Shown here: positions 1-5,835 of the stretch, in pieces
Layout of the letters: each line of letters starts with the position of its first letter
Position numbering within the stretch: the stretch's first letter is position 1
Source: Candidatus Brocadiia bacterium
GTDB lineage: Bacteria; Planctomycetota; MHYJ01; WSZJ01
Length of the DNA stretch: 5,891 nt
Direction of reading: 5' to 3'
Assembly (NCBI GenBank): GCA_013360825.1
Contig: JABWAY010000263.1
Span: forward strand, 1-5,891
The notes under the pieces: generated by a model
Seen by the model: only the letters and a program-made list of their open reading frames with translations
Told to the model about the DNA's origin: nothing
The model's database searches: none
Translations under genes and position numbers: made by a program

Positions 1-1
1 G

Positions 2-538
2 GCGCGGGCGCCGCTCGGCGACCCCGCGGGCCGGCCGGTGGCCGCAGATCCCGGGGCGTCCCGCCTCAGGCTCGCGGATCTCCTCGCCGATCTCGCCCCC
101 ACGAGGCCTGCCGGGCCCCTCCTGGGACCCGGGGATGTGCGCCCTTCCGGGAATTCGCGGATGGGCGGCGGAGAGGGCGGAGGATCGGCCGAGCGCTCCT
201 GGCTGGCGCCGGTCGCGCGCCAGGCGGGGATGCGGGGAGTCCGCCCCACCATGCTTCCCGGGAACCTCGCCCTTGCCCGCGCCGCCGTCCTCCGGGCGGC
301 CCCGGGCGGGCCCCCCGCCGACGTCTTCTGGCAGCGGTACACCGGCGATGCCGGGGAGATGGTCCTGATTCAGGCCCCCCGGGAGTCCGCCGCGTGGCTC
401 TCCTCCGTCCCCCTGCCGGCCGGCTGGATCCGGCTGGTCGGCGAACGCCACGGCGCGGCCGTCCTCCTGGCCTCCCCCTCCGCCGACGAGGCGGCGCTGC
501 GCAAAGTCCTCGAGACCCTGGCACTTCTCCCGGAATAA
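2..538 (+). CDS. C-terminal part of an unrecognised protein, possibly anti-sigma/RseB-like (5' partial)
   Basis: The reading frame is open from the left edge to a TAA at 536-538, so the true start is probably outside the window. An internal GTG at 38 has no ribosome-binding sequence before it and is a poor alternative. The visible 178 residues have a low-complexity Pro/Gly/Ala-rich first half, including the linker MGGGEGGGSAE, then a compact C-terminal region. In that region, segments such as MLPGNLALARA, FWQRYTGDAGEMVLIQAP and WIRLVGERHGAAVLLA, followed by a short final helix, resemble the beta-strand repeats and terminal helix of DUF4367 or RseB-type sensor domains of anti-sigma factors. 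The resemblance is by pattern only. If correct, an ECF sigma factor gene would be expected just upstream. The next gene begins 72 bp downstream on the same strand, so co-transcription is possible. No membrane segment is visible in this portion. Confidence 0.5.
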   Translation, partial: ARAPLGDPAGRPVAADPGASRLRLADLLADLAPTRPAGPLLGPGDVRPSGNSRMGGGEGGGSAERSWLAPVARQAGMRGVRPTMLPGNLALARAAVLRAAPGGPPADVFWQRYTGDAGEMVLIQAPRESAAWLSSVPLPAGWIRLVGERHGAAVLLASPSADEAALRKVLETLALLPE

Positions 539-610
539 TCCGGAATTCCTGCGGGATTCAACCTCCCCGGGTGTCCTTGCCCGTGAAACTCACAACACAG
601 GAGACGGGAT

Positions 611-1801
611 ATGCGCCTGATCGCAATCGGACTGGTCGTTCTCGGGTCGATCCTTCCGGCCCGCGCCGACGTCGGCCCGAAGCCGCGGATGTACGCGGAG
701 GGAATGGTCCCCCGCGGCGACATGGAGGGGCTGGAGATCGAGATGACGGCGGAGGAAGTGAACCTGACGCTGGAGGCGACGGGGGAGAAACGGTCGGAGA
801 AACTTGTGGTGGACGCGGTCTTTTACATGACGAACCTCGGCGACGCGGTGGAGATTGAAGAAGGGTTCCCGGTCGGGCCCGTGCCGAACATGAGCAAGTT
901 CAAGGTCGAGATCGACGGGAAGCCGGTCGATTTCGAGCTGGTGAATCTCCGGCCGGGGGCGCCGAAGACCAAGCGCCGCGGCGTGGAGGACGAGGCCGGG
1001 GACTACTGGTACATCTGGAAGGCGAAGTACCCGGCCCGCGCGCCGAGCCGGCGCGTCGTGCACTACGAGGTCGGCCTCCATCACCGGTACTACACCGGCG
1101 TGACGACGAGCTACGTCCTCCACACGGGGGGGCCGTGGAAGAACGCGATCGGGAAGGCCGTGGTCACGCTTCGCACAAAAAACCTGCCCGCGGCGCACAT
1201 CTTCGCGCTCTCCCCGACGCGCGGACTTTCCCGCACGGGGGATGTCTGGACGTGGACGTTCGAGAACCTGGAGCCGACCGAGGCGGACAACATCCGGATC
1301 GGGTACGACTGCGAGGAGACCTGGGAGGAGGAGATCGAGCGGCTGAAGCCCATGGCCGAGCAGTTCCTCGGCGCAAAGTTCCGGATGTGCACACGCCGAC
1401 TGGAGGCCGCGTGCCGGGATGGGCGCAGGACAATGACCGAGTCCGAGCTGGCCGACGTCTGCGCGGCGCTGAAGGCCGCGGTGGCGGAGGCGGTGGCGAC
1501 GGAGACCGGCATGGAGGTGAAGGCGTACCCCTCGGACAAGTATCCGACGACCTCGACGCGGTGGGGGGAGTTCCTGTTCGAGACCTACGGGGCGGTGGTC
1601 GATCTGGCGGAGGCGCATCCCGCAAGTGTTGAGGTCGCAGAGGTGCTGTCGGTGTGGACGCGGCTCGCGCAGGCGCTCTCCGCGGGGACGCTGATCGCGG
1701 ACAAGCAGAAGGTCGAGCCGAGGAAGTGGTCGACCGAGGGGCAGAGGGCGGCGTTCGAGGAGGCGGTGAAGCGCGGCTCCGCGCTCGTGAAGCAGAAGTA
1801 A
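611..1801 (+). CDS. Secreted protein with DUF4424-like N-terminal domain
   Basis: The product is 396 residues, probably periplasmic or extracytoplasmic and of unknown function. The ATG at 611 is preceded by a good ribosome-binding site, AGGAGA at 599-604, with 7 nt between GGAG and the start. Residues 1-19 are a signal peptide with a short basic start, a hydrophobic core (LIAIGLVVLGSIL) and a PARA-D type I cleavage site near residue 19; there is no lipobox cysteine. Residues about 40-230 look all-beta and carry features I associate with DUF4424 and related secreted domains: IEMTAEEVNL, FYMTNLGDAVEIEEGFPVG, YVLHTGGPWKNAIGKAVV (168-185) and TWTFENLEPTEADNIRI. The final 160 residues are mostly helical and charged, with three cysteines (234, 260, 268) that could form disulfides after export. 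It lies 72 bp after the preceding gene and is followed by a stem-loop terminator. The DUF4424 assignment is by pattern and only moderately sure; the gene call itself is secure. Confidence 0.85.
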   Translation: MRLIAIGLVVLGSILPARADVGPKPRMYAEGMVPRGDMEGLEIEMTAEEVNLTLEATGEKRSEKLVVDAVFYMTNLGDAVEIEEGFPVGPVPNMSKFKVEIDGKPVDFELVNLRPGAPKTKRRGVEDEAGDYWYIWKAKYPARAPSRRVVHYEVGLHHRYYTGVTTSYVLHTGGPWKNAIGKAVVTLRTKNLPAAHIFALSPTRGLSRTGDVWTWTFENLEPTEADNIRIGYDCEETWEEEIERLKPMAEQFLGAKFRMCTRRLEAACRDGRRTMTESELADVCAALKAAVAEAVATETGMEVKAYPSDKYPTTSTRWGEFLFETYGAVVDLAEAHPASVEVAEVLSVWTRLAQALSAGTLIADKQKVEPRKWSTEGQRAAFEEAVKRGSALVKQK

Positions 1802-1805
1802 CCGA

Positions 1806-1846
1806 CGGGGCCCTGCCTGCGATCCGCGGGCGGGGCCCCGCTGTTT
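1806..1846 (+). terminator. Stem-loop terminator between converging genes
   Basis: The arms at 1806-1820 and 1826-1840 form a 15-bp stem with two G-T wobbles and the five-base loop GATCC. The outer eight pairs, CGGGGCCC with GGGCCCCG, are perfect. CTGTTT follows on the plus strand, a short and imperfect T tract. The hairpin starts five bases after the stop of the DUF4424-like gene. It also lies 20 bases beyond the stop of the converging crotonase gene, where the minus-strand sequence after the stem (TCGGTTACTTC) is less T-rich. It may therefore act in both directions, more strongly on the plus strand. Confidence 0.7.
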
Positions 1847-1859
1847 CCGGCAGCGCCGT

Positions 1860-2648
1860 CTACTTGAACCCCGGCGCCTTTTTGGCCTTCACCGCTTCAT
1901 AGGCGGTCCGGAAATCCGGGTGGAGCATGCAGAGCGACTGTGCCTGCGCCTCGGACTCGAGCGCCTGCGACAGGGAGGCGCCGAGCTGGCGGTTGAGGAG
2001 CGTCTTGGTCATGGCGAGGCCGAACGCCGGCCCGGCGGCGAACTTCGCCGCGAACTCCGACGCCTTCGCGGCGAGCTGGTCGGCGGGGACGACGGCGTTC
2101 AGGAACCCGGCCTTCAGGGCTTCGTCGGCGCCGAAGACGTCTCCGGTCATCAGCCACTCGGTCGCCTTCGTCCAGCCGACGATGTGCGGGAGGAGGAACG
2201 TCGCGCCCATGTCCGCCCCGCTGATCCCGACCTTTGTGAACACGAAGCCGAATTTCGCCTCGGGGACCGCCAGGCGGACGTCGGAGGCCATCGCGACGAT
2301 CGCCCCGGCGCCGACGCAGGCGCCGTTGATCGCCGCGACCACCGGCTGCGGCGCGCCGCGCATCGCTTCGACCAGGTCGCAGGTCATCCGCGCGAACCGG
2401 TAGACGTCCTCGGAGTCGCGCCCGAACAGCTGCGAGATGATTTCCTCGCGGTCGCCGCCGCTGCAGAATCCGCGGCCGGTGCCGGTGAGGACGACGGAGC
2501 GGACGTCGCGCCGGGCGACGAGGGAGCGGAAGAGGTCGCGGAGTTCGCCGTAGACGCCGAATGTGAGGGAGTTCAACGTGTCCGGGCGCGTGAACGTCAC
2601 GCGGCCGACCCCGTCCTTCTCCTCCCACCGGAACGTGGTCGGGTTCAT
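1860..2648 (-). CDS. Enoyl-CoA hydratase/isomerase (crotonase) family protein without the hydratase glutamates
   Basis: The product is 262 residues, a normal length for a single-domain crotonase, and should act on a CoA thioester in the cytoplasm. The fold is clear: VTFTRPDTLNSLTF (17-30), the first oxyanion-hole segment VLTGTGRGFCSGGD (53-66), the second segment NGACVGAGAIVAMASD (108-123), and LLPHIVGWTKATEWLMTG (152-169). Aligned by eye to rat enoyl-CoA hydratase, catalytic Glu144 falls on Ile117 and Glu164 on Phe137 or Thr138, so ordinary enoyl-CoA hydration is unlikely. Asp146 in the GADMG loop is a plausible catalytic acid/base, as in other crotonases that use an aspartate in this region. 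The C-terminal motif SEAQAQSLCMLHPDFRTAYEA closely resembles, from memory, the crotonase encoded in aerobic aminobenzoyl-CoA/salicylyl-CoA clusters. Its ATG overlaps the TGA of the RidA gene as ATGA with only a weak Shine-Dalgarno sequence, so translation is probably coupled. Family is sure; reaction is inferred. Confidence 0.93.
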   Translation of the reverse strand: MNPTTFRWEEKDGVGRVTFTRPDTLNSLTFGVYGELRDLFRSLVARRDVRSVVLTGTGRGFCSGGDREEIISQLFGRDSEDVYRFARMTCDLVEAMRGAPQPVVAAINGACVGAGAIVAMASDVRLAVPEAKFGFVFTKVGISGADMGATFLLPHIVGWTKATEWLMTGDVFGADEALKAGFLNAVVPADQLAAKASEFAAKFAAGPAFGLAMTKTLLNRQLGASLSQALESEAQAQSLCMLHPDFRTAYEAVKAKKAPGFK

Positions 2649-3064
2649 CGGGCGCCGTCCAGCGGCAGATACGCCGTCCCCTTGATCTCCACCTGCGCGC
2701 CCTCCTCGACCAGCCCCGCGACGACGACCGCCGCCATCGCCGGGAAATTCTTCCCCATGACCGCACGCCAGACCTCGCCCAGCTTCTTCACGCTGTCGAG
2801 GTACGCCTTCTTGTCCGTCAGGTAGATCGTCATCTCCGCGACATGCTCCGGCCCGCCGCCCGCGTGGCGGACGACGTCCATGAAGTTCCGGAGCGCCTGG
2901 TCGAACTGCCCGATGAAGTCCTTCGAAACGATCCGGTGGGCCTGGTCCCACGCGACCTGCCCGGCGACCTCGAGCGCCCGGGCGCCCCGGCCGGCGAGCA
3001 TGCCGTTGTTGTACCCGGACGGTTTTCCGAGCGTCGCGGGGTTGATCGCGGAGAGGATGTTCAT
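2645..3064 (-). CDS. RidA family protein (YjgF/YER057c/UK114), atypical member
   Basis: The product is 139 residues and cytoplasmic. RidA proteins are trimeric enamine/imine deaminases. The family pattern is evident: GYNNGMLAG (17-25), LEVAGQVAWD (31-40), the helix FDQALRNFMDVVRHAGG (54-70), VAEMTIYLTDKKAYL (75-89) and FPAMAAVVVAGL ending in VEIKGTA (125-131). By eye alignment to E. coli RidA, Arg105, which binds the substrate carboxylate, is Met110 here, while Glu120 is kept as Glu126. This suggests a substrate without a free carboxylate, such as a CoA thioester; that is inference. I chose the ATG at 3064 because it starts the conserved domain with a short N-terminal extension. The longer frame to 3151 adds unconserved residues and would cover the divergent promoter region. 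There is no Shine-Dalgarno sequence, but a -10 box lies seven bases upstream. It is the first gene of an operon with the crotonase. Confidence 0.9.
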   Translation of the reverse strand: MNILSAINPATLGKPSGYNNGMLAGRGARALEVAGQVAWDQAHRIVSKDFIGQFDQALRNFMDVVRHAGGGPEHVAEMTIYLTDKKAYLDSVKKLGEVWRAVMGKNFPAMAAVVVAGLVEEGAQVEIKGTAYLPLDGAR

Positions 3065-3071
3065 GGGGGCG

Positions 3072-3077
3072 ATTGTA
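3072..3077 (-). promoter_or_regulatory. -10 box placed for leaderless transcription of the RidA-crotonase operon
   Basis: On the minus strand this reads TACAAT, five of six matches to the sigma-70 -10 consensus, and ends seven bases before the RidA ATG. A transcript from it would start at or very near the A of the ATG. The 20 bases before that ATG contain no Shine-Dalgarno sequence, which agrees with a leaderless message. The -35 region is poor: CTTTCC at 17-bp spacing or TTGCTT at 20-bp spacing. Confidence 0.45.
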
Positions 3078-3114
3078 GGGTGTGGCGCGCCGGAGGAAAG
3101 CAACGGATGGGGAA

Positions 3115-3144
3115 TTGCCGCGCGGGACGGGTTCGGGGGATACT
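3115..3144 (+). promoter_or_regulatory. Possible sigma-70 promoter of the PhoX gene
   Basis: TTGCCG at 3115-3120 and GATACT at 3139-3144, separated by 18 bp, each match four of six consensus bases. The start point would fall near 3151, giving a leader of about 30 bases that includes the GGAG ribosome-binding site. I see no recognisable PhoB (Pho) box of direct CTGTCA-type repeats in the gap. The match is modest, and the -10 box lies in the spacer of an inverted repeat. Confidence 0.25.
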
Positions 3145-3163
3145 GGCGCATCCCGAACGTCCC
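3124..3163. repeat. Inverted repeat in the PhoX upstream region
   Basis: The arms GTTCGGG (3131-3137) and CCCGAAC (3152-3158) are perfect complements separated by 14 bp. Five more pairs, GGGAC (3124-3128) with GTCCC (3159-3163), extend the stem after a two-base bulge (3129-3130). It could be a protein-binding operator around the candidate -10 box, or an RNA hairpin that ends six bases before the ribosome-binding site. Confidence 0.5.
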
Positions 3164-3169
3164 CCTCCC

Positions 3170-3173
3170 GGAG
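3170..3173 (+). promoter_or_regulatory. Ribosome-binding site that sets the PhoX start
   Basis: GGAG stands six bases before the GTG at 3180. No ATG, GTG or TTG occurs in the PhoX frame between 3063 and 3180, and the ATG at 3063 overlaps the divergent RidA start codon. This supports GTG 3180 as the start. Confidence 0.6.
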
Positions 3174-3179
3174 CCGCGC

Positions 3180-5195
3180 GTGAAGAAGCCCGACGACGAT
3201 GATCTCCCCGCGAGCCCGCCGGGGCACGAGACGCTTCAGGACGTCGTGGATCGGATCGTGTCGCGGCGCTCCCTCCTGAAGGGCGGACTCGGGCTCGCGG
3301 CATCGATGATCCTCGGGGTCCCGGGCGCGGGGTGCAGCGGGGACCGGCCGCAACCGGTCCCGGGACCGTCGCCGATGGGGTTCATCCCGGTCGGCGCCTC
3401 GAGCGGGGACCAGGTGATCGTGCCCTTCGGGTACGTCGCCCGCGCGATCGCGCCGTGGGGGAGCCCCCTGTTCTCCGACTCGCCCCCCTGGAGGCCGGAC
3501 GGATCGAATACGGCCGACGATCAGGCCCGGCAGGTCGGCGACAACCACGACGGAATGACGTTCGTCCCGTTTCTCGACGCCGCAGGGAAGGAACGCAGCG
3601 ACGAGGGGCTGCTCGTCGTGAACCACGAGTACGTGAACACCGAGTACTTCTACCGTCCGGAAAAGGGGGTCCGGTACCCGGGTCCCTGGACGTCGGACAA
3701 GGTGCGGAAGGCGCAGAACGGGCACGGCGTCTCGGTCCTGCACCTGAGGCGCGGGGGGGAGGGGACATGGGAGGTGGTGATCGGGTCCCCGCGGAACCGC
3801 CGGATCACGGGGAACACGCCGATGCGGATCACTGGTCCCGCGGCCGGCGATCCGCTCCTCCGCACCGGGGCGGACCCGACCGGGTCGCGGGTCCTCGGAA
3901 CGCTGAACAATTGCGCGAACGGATGGACGCCGTGGGGGACCTTCCTGACCTGCGAGGAGAATTTCCACAACTACTTCGGCTCGGACCGCCCGGCCACGCC
4001 GGCGACGGAGGCGCAGCGGCGGTACGGAATCCGGCACGGGCCCTCCCCCGCCGGCTGGGAACTCCACGACCCCCGCTTCGATCTCGCCGGAGAGCCACAT
4101 GAGAGCCACCGCTTCGGATGGGTCGTCGAGTTCGATCCGATGGATCCGGACGACGTCCCGCGGAAACGGACCGCGCTGGGGCGCTTCAAACACGAAAACG
4201 CGGCGGTCGTGCTCGCGGCGGACGGGCGGGTCGTCGTGTACATGGGGGACGACACGGCCGGGGACTACATCTACAAGTTCGTGTCGGCGGGGCGGTTCGA
4301 TGCGGCGCGGCCGGCTGCGAACCGGGACCTGCTGGACACGGGAACGCTCTTCGTCGCGCGGTTCACCGACGGCGCCGCGCGTGGGGACGGGATGGGGGCG
4401 GGGGAGTGGCTCGCGCTCGACCGGGAGCGGTCGCCGGTTCTCGCCGCCGACCGCCGGTTCGCGAGCCAGGCCGAGGTGCTGGTCTGGGCCCGTCTGGCGG
4501 CCGATGCGGTCCGGGCGACGCGCATGGACCGCCCCGAGTGGGTCGCGGTCCACCCCTGGACGCGCGAGGTGTACTGCACGCTGACCAGCAACGGGGGGCG
4601 CGCCCCGTCGGATGTGAACGACGCGAACCCGCGGGGCCCGAACGGCTTCGGACAGATCATCCGCTGGCGGGAAGCCGGCGGCGACCCCGGCTCGACGGCG
4701 CCGTTCGACTGGGACCTGTTCGTGCTCGCCGGGAACCCGTCCCTGGCGTCCCACCCCGCGTCGCCGAACGTCACCCCGGAGAACATGTTCAACTGCCCCG
4801 ACGGAATCGGGTTCAGCCCCGACGGCCGGCTCTGGATCCAGACGGACGGAAGCGTTTCCAGCGCGGGTCCGTACGCCGGCCACGGGAACAACCAGATGCT
4901 CTGCGCCGATCCCGCCACCCGCGGAATCTGGCGTTTCCTCGTCGGCCCCTCCGGATGCGAGATCACCGGGCAGGCCTTCACGCCGGACCAGCGGACGCTG
5001 TTCATCAGCATCCAGCACCCGGGGGAGGCCGGCGATCACCCCCGCGTGCCGGCGGTCCCTTCCGGATTTTCCGCCGCGGAGTACCTGGCGCACAATCCGC
5101 TCGCGTTCAGCCAATGGCCCGATCCGGCGGGGGGACGGCCGCGCTCTGCGGTGGTGGTTGTGACGCGGAAGGACGGCGGGGTGATCGGGAGCTGA
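3180..5195 (+). CDS. phoX: PhoX family (DUF839) alkaline phosphatase, Tat-exported
   Basis: The product is 671 residues, usual for PhoX, a calcium- and iron-dependent phosphatase that releases phosphate from organic phosphoesters outside the cytoplasmic membrane. The N-terminus has an acidic stretch and then SRRSLLK (28-34) and a hydrophobic segment (to about 50), a Tat signal that fits export of a folded metalloprotein. Family motifs in order: VVNHEYVN (146-153), NCANGWTPWGTFLTCEE (244-260, with Cys258 as the likely conserved cysteine), HENAAVV (338-344), YMGDD (354-358), MDRPEWVAVHP, ENMFNCPDGIGFSPDG (534-549), QHPGE (612-616) and the typical C-terminal TRKDGGVIG. No domain is missing. Cys52 in PGAGC could suggest a lipoprotein, but the lipobox is poor. 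GTG 3180 has a GGAG site six bases upstream. It is transcribed away from the RidA operon and ends 13 bp from the converging NUDIX gene. Phosphate control is expected for the family, but no Pho box was recognised. Confidence 0.92.
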   Translation: MKKPDDDDLPASPPGHETLQDVVDRIVSRRSLLKGGLGLAASMILGVPGAGCSGDRPQPVPGPSPMGFIPVGASSGDQVIVPFGYVARAIAPWGSPLFSDSPPWRPDGSNTADDQARQVGDNHDGMTFVPFLDAAGKERSDEGLLVVNHEYVNTEYFYRPEKGVRYPGPWTSDKVRKAQNGHGVSVLHLRRGGEGTWEVVIGSPRNRRITGNTPMRITGPAAGDPLLRTGADPTGSRVLGTLNNCANGWTPWGTFLTCEENFHNYFGSDRPATPATEAQRRYGIRHGPSPAGWELHDPRFDLAGEPHESHRFGWVVEFDPMDPDDVPRKRTALGRFKHENAAVVLAADGRVVVYMGDDTAGDYIYKFVSAGRFDAARPAANRDLLDTGTLFVARFTDGAARGDGMGAGEWLALDRERSPVLAADRRFASQAEVLVWARLAADAVRATRMDRPEWVAVHPWTREVYCTLTSNGGRAPSDVNDANPRGPNGFGQIIRWREAGGDPGSTAPFDWDLFVLAGNPSLASHPASPNVTPENMFNCPDGIGFSPDGRLWIQTDGSVSSAGPYAGHGNNQMLCADPATRGIWRFLVGPSGCEITGQAFTPDQRTLFISIQHPGEAGDHPRVPAVPSGFSAAEYLAHNPLAFSQWPDPAGGRPRSAVVVVTRKDGGVIGS

Positions 5196-5208
5196 AGCGA
5201 CCGATGCC

Positions 5209-5835
5209 TCAGGCCTCGTCGGGGAGCGTCACGGTCTTTTTTCCGTTCACCTCGCGGATCACCGGTCGCGTGACCGGGATGGCGGCCGCGCGGCGCGCTG
5301 CGAGCAGCGCCGGGATCGATTCCTGCCCGCGCAGGTCCATCAGATTCCGGATCGTCGGGAAGACCATTGCCAGCCGACCGGCGGCGTTTTCGGCAACGGC
5401 CTCGCCCGGATCAAACCACCTCAGTTCGACGGCCTCCTGCGCGTCCGCGCGTGGCTCGACCGCATCGCCGACCGCCGCGAGGTAGAACGCGGTGTCGAAC
5501 CGTTTCGGCACCCCCTCGGGGGTGACCCAGCGCGAGGTCAGCACCAGGTCCTCCGCGCGCAGATCGATCCCCGCTTCCTCCCTGAGCTCTCTCACCGCGC
5601 AGGCCCGGAACGTCGCCTCCTCATCCGCGCCCCGGTCCGCCGGTTCGACCGTTCCCCCCGGGAAGACCCAGTTTCCCGGCACGAACGTGCTCCGGTCGCT
5701 TCGGCGCATGAGGAGAACGCGGAACGGCTCCCCGCGGAGAACGAGGATGCTCGCGGCGGGGACGATGGGGACGTCGCGCGGGCCGGTCCCTGCTCCGCTC
5801 GGGAGCTGGTCGTCGCGGACGTCGTGCCGGCTCAC
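5209..5835 (-). CDS. NUDIX hydrolase, NUDT19/CoA-diphosphatase-like
   Basis: The product is 208 residues, cytoplasmic. NUDIX enzymes hydrolyse nucleoside diphosphates linked to another group. FVPGNWVFPGGTVEPAD (51-67) leads into the NUDIX helix RELREEAGI (82-90), which holds the metal-binding glutamates. Between the glycine and the RE motif there are several residues more than in the standard GX5EX7REUXEEXGU box, as in the NUDT7/NUDT19-type subgroup that cleaves CoA and acyl-CoA. The upstream RVLLMRRSDRSTFVPG also resembles NUDT19. Substrate assignment is therefore a suggestion only. The 28 residues before VPAASILVLRG and the tail after the domain (about 165-208) are unremarkable. The GTG start at 5833-5835 has GGGGAG about five bases upstream and overlaps the TGA of the preceding VOC gene as GTGA, so the two are co-transcribed and probably translationally coupled. 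The stop is 13 bp from the converging PhoX stop, with no room for a separate terminator. Confidence 0.9.
   Translation of the reverse strand: MSRHDVRDDQLPSGAGTGPRDVPIVPAASILVLRGEPFRVLLMRRSDRSTFVPGNWVFPGGTVEPADRGADEEATFRACAVRELREEAGIDLRAEDLVLTSRWVTPEGVPKRFDTAFYLAAVGDAVEPRADAQEAVELRWFDPGEAVAENAAGRLAMVFPTIRNLMDLRGQESIPALLAARRAAAIPVTRPVIREVNGKKTVTLPDEA

Noticed and set aside
530..543. CCGGA-ATAA-TCCGG hairpin at the stop codon of the first gene as a terminator.
   Set aside because: The stem is only five pairs and no T tract follows.
590..1618. A 342-codon open frame on the minus strand opposite the DUF4424-like gene.
   Set aside because: The translation is Arg/Leu/His-rich with no domain pattern, whereas the plus-strand gene has a signal peptide, a ribosome-binding site and a terminator.
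3063..3179. Upstream extension of PhoX to the ATG at 3063.
   Set aside because: It would overlap the RidA start codon and the RidA -10 box, add 39 residues before a Tat signal that already has a normal n-region, and ignore the GGAG site before GTG 3180.
1860..5114. A 1084-codon open frame on the minus strand that runs from the crotonase through the RidA gene and along the antisense strand of PhoX.
   Set aside because: Only the last 262 codons are a real protein. The rest is low-complexity Arg/Pro/Gly sequence antisense to PhoX and out of frame with RidA, the usual result of scarce stop codons at high GC.
5212..5240. TCTTTTTT at 5233-5240 after the PhoX stop as an intrinsic terminator.
   Set aside because: There is no stable GC hairpin directly before it, and the run is explained by Lys-Lys codons at the end of the NUDIX gene.
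4118..5485. A 455-codon plus-strand frame across the end of PhoX into the NUDIX gene.
   Set aside because: It is Arg/Gly/Pro-rich without motifs and overlaps two well-supported genes.
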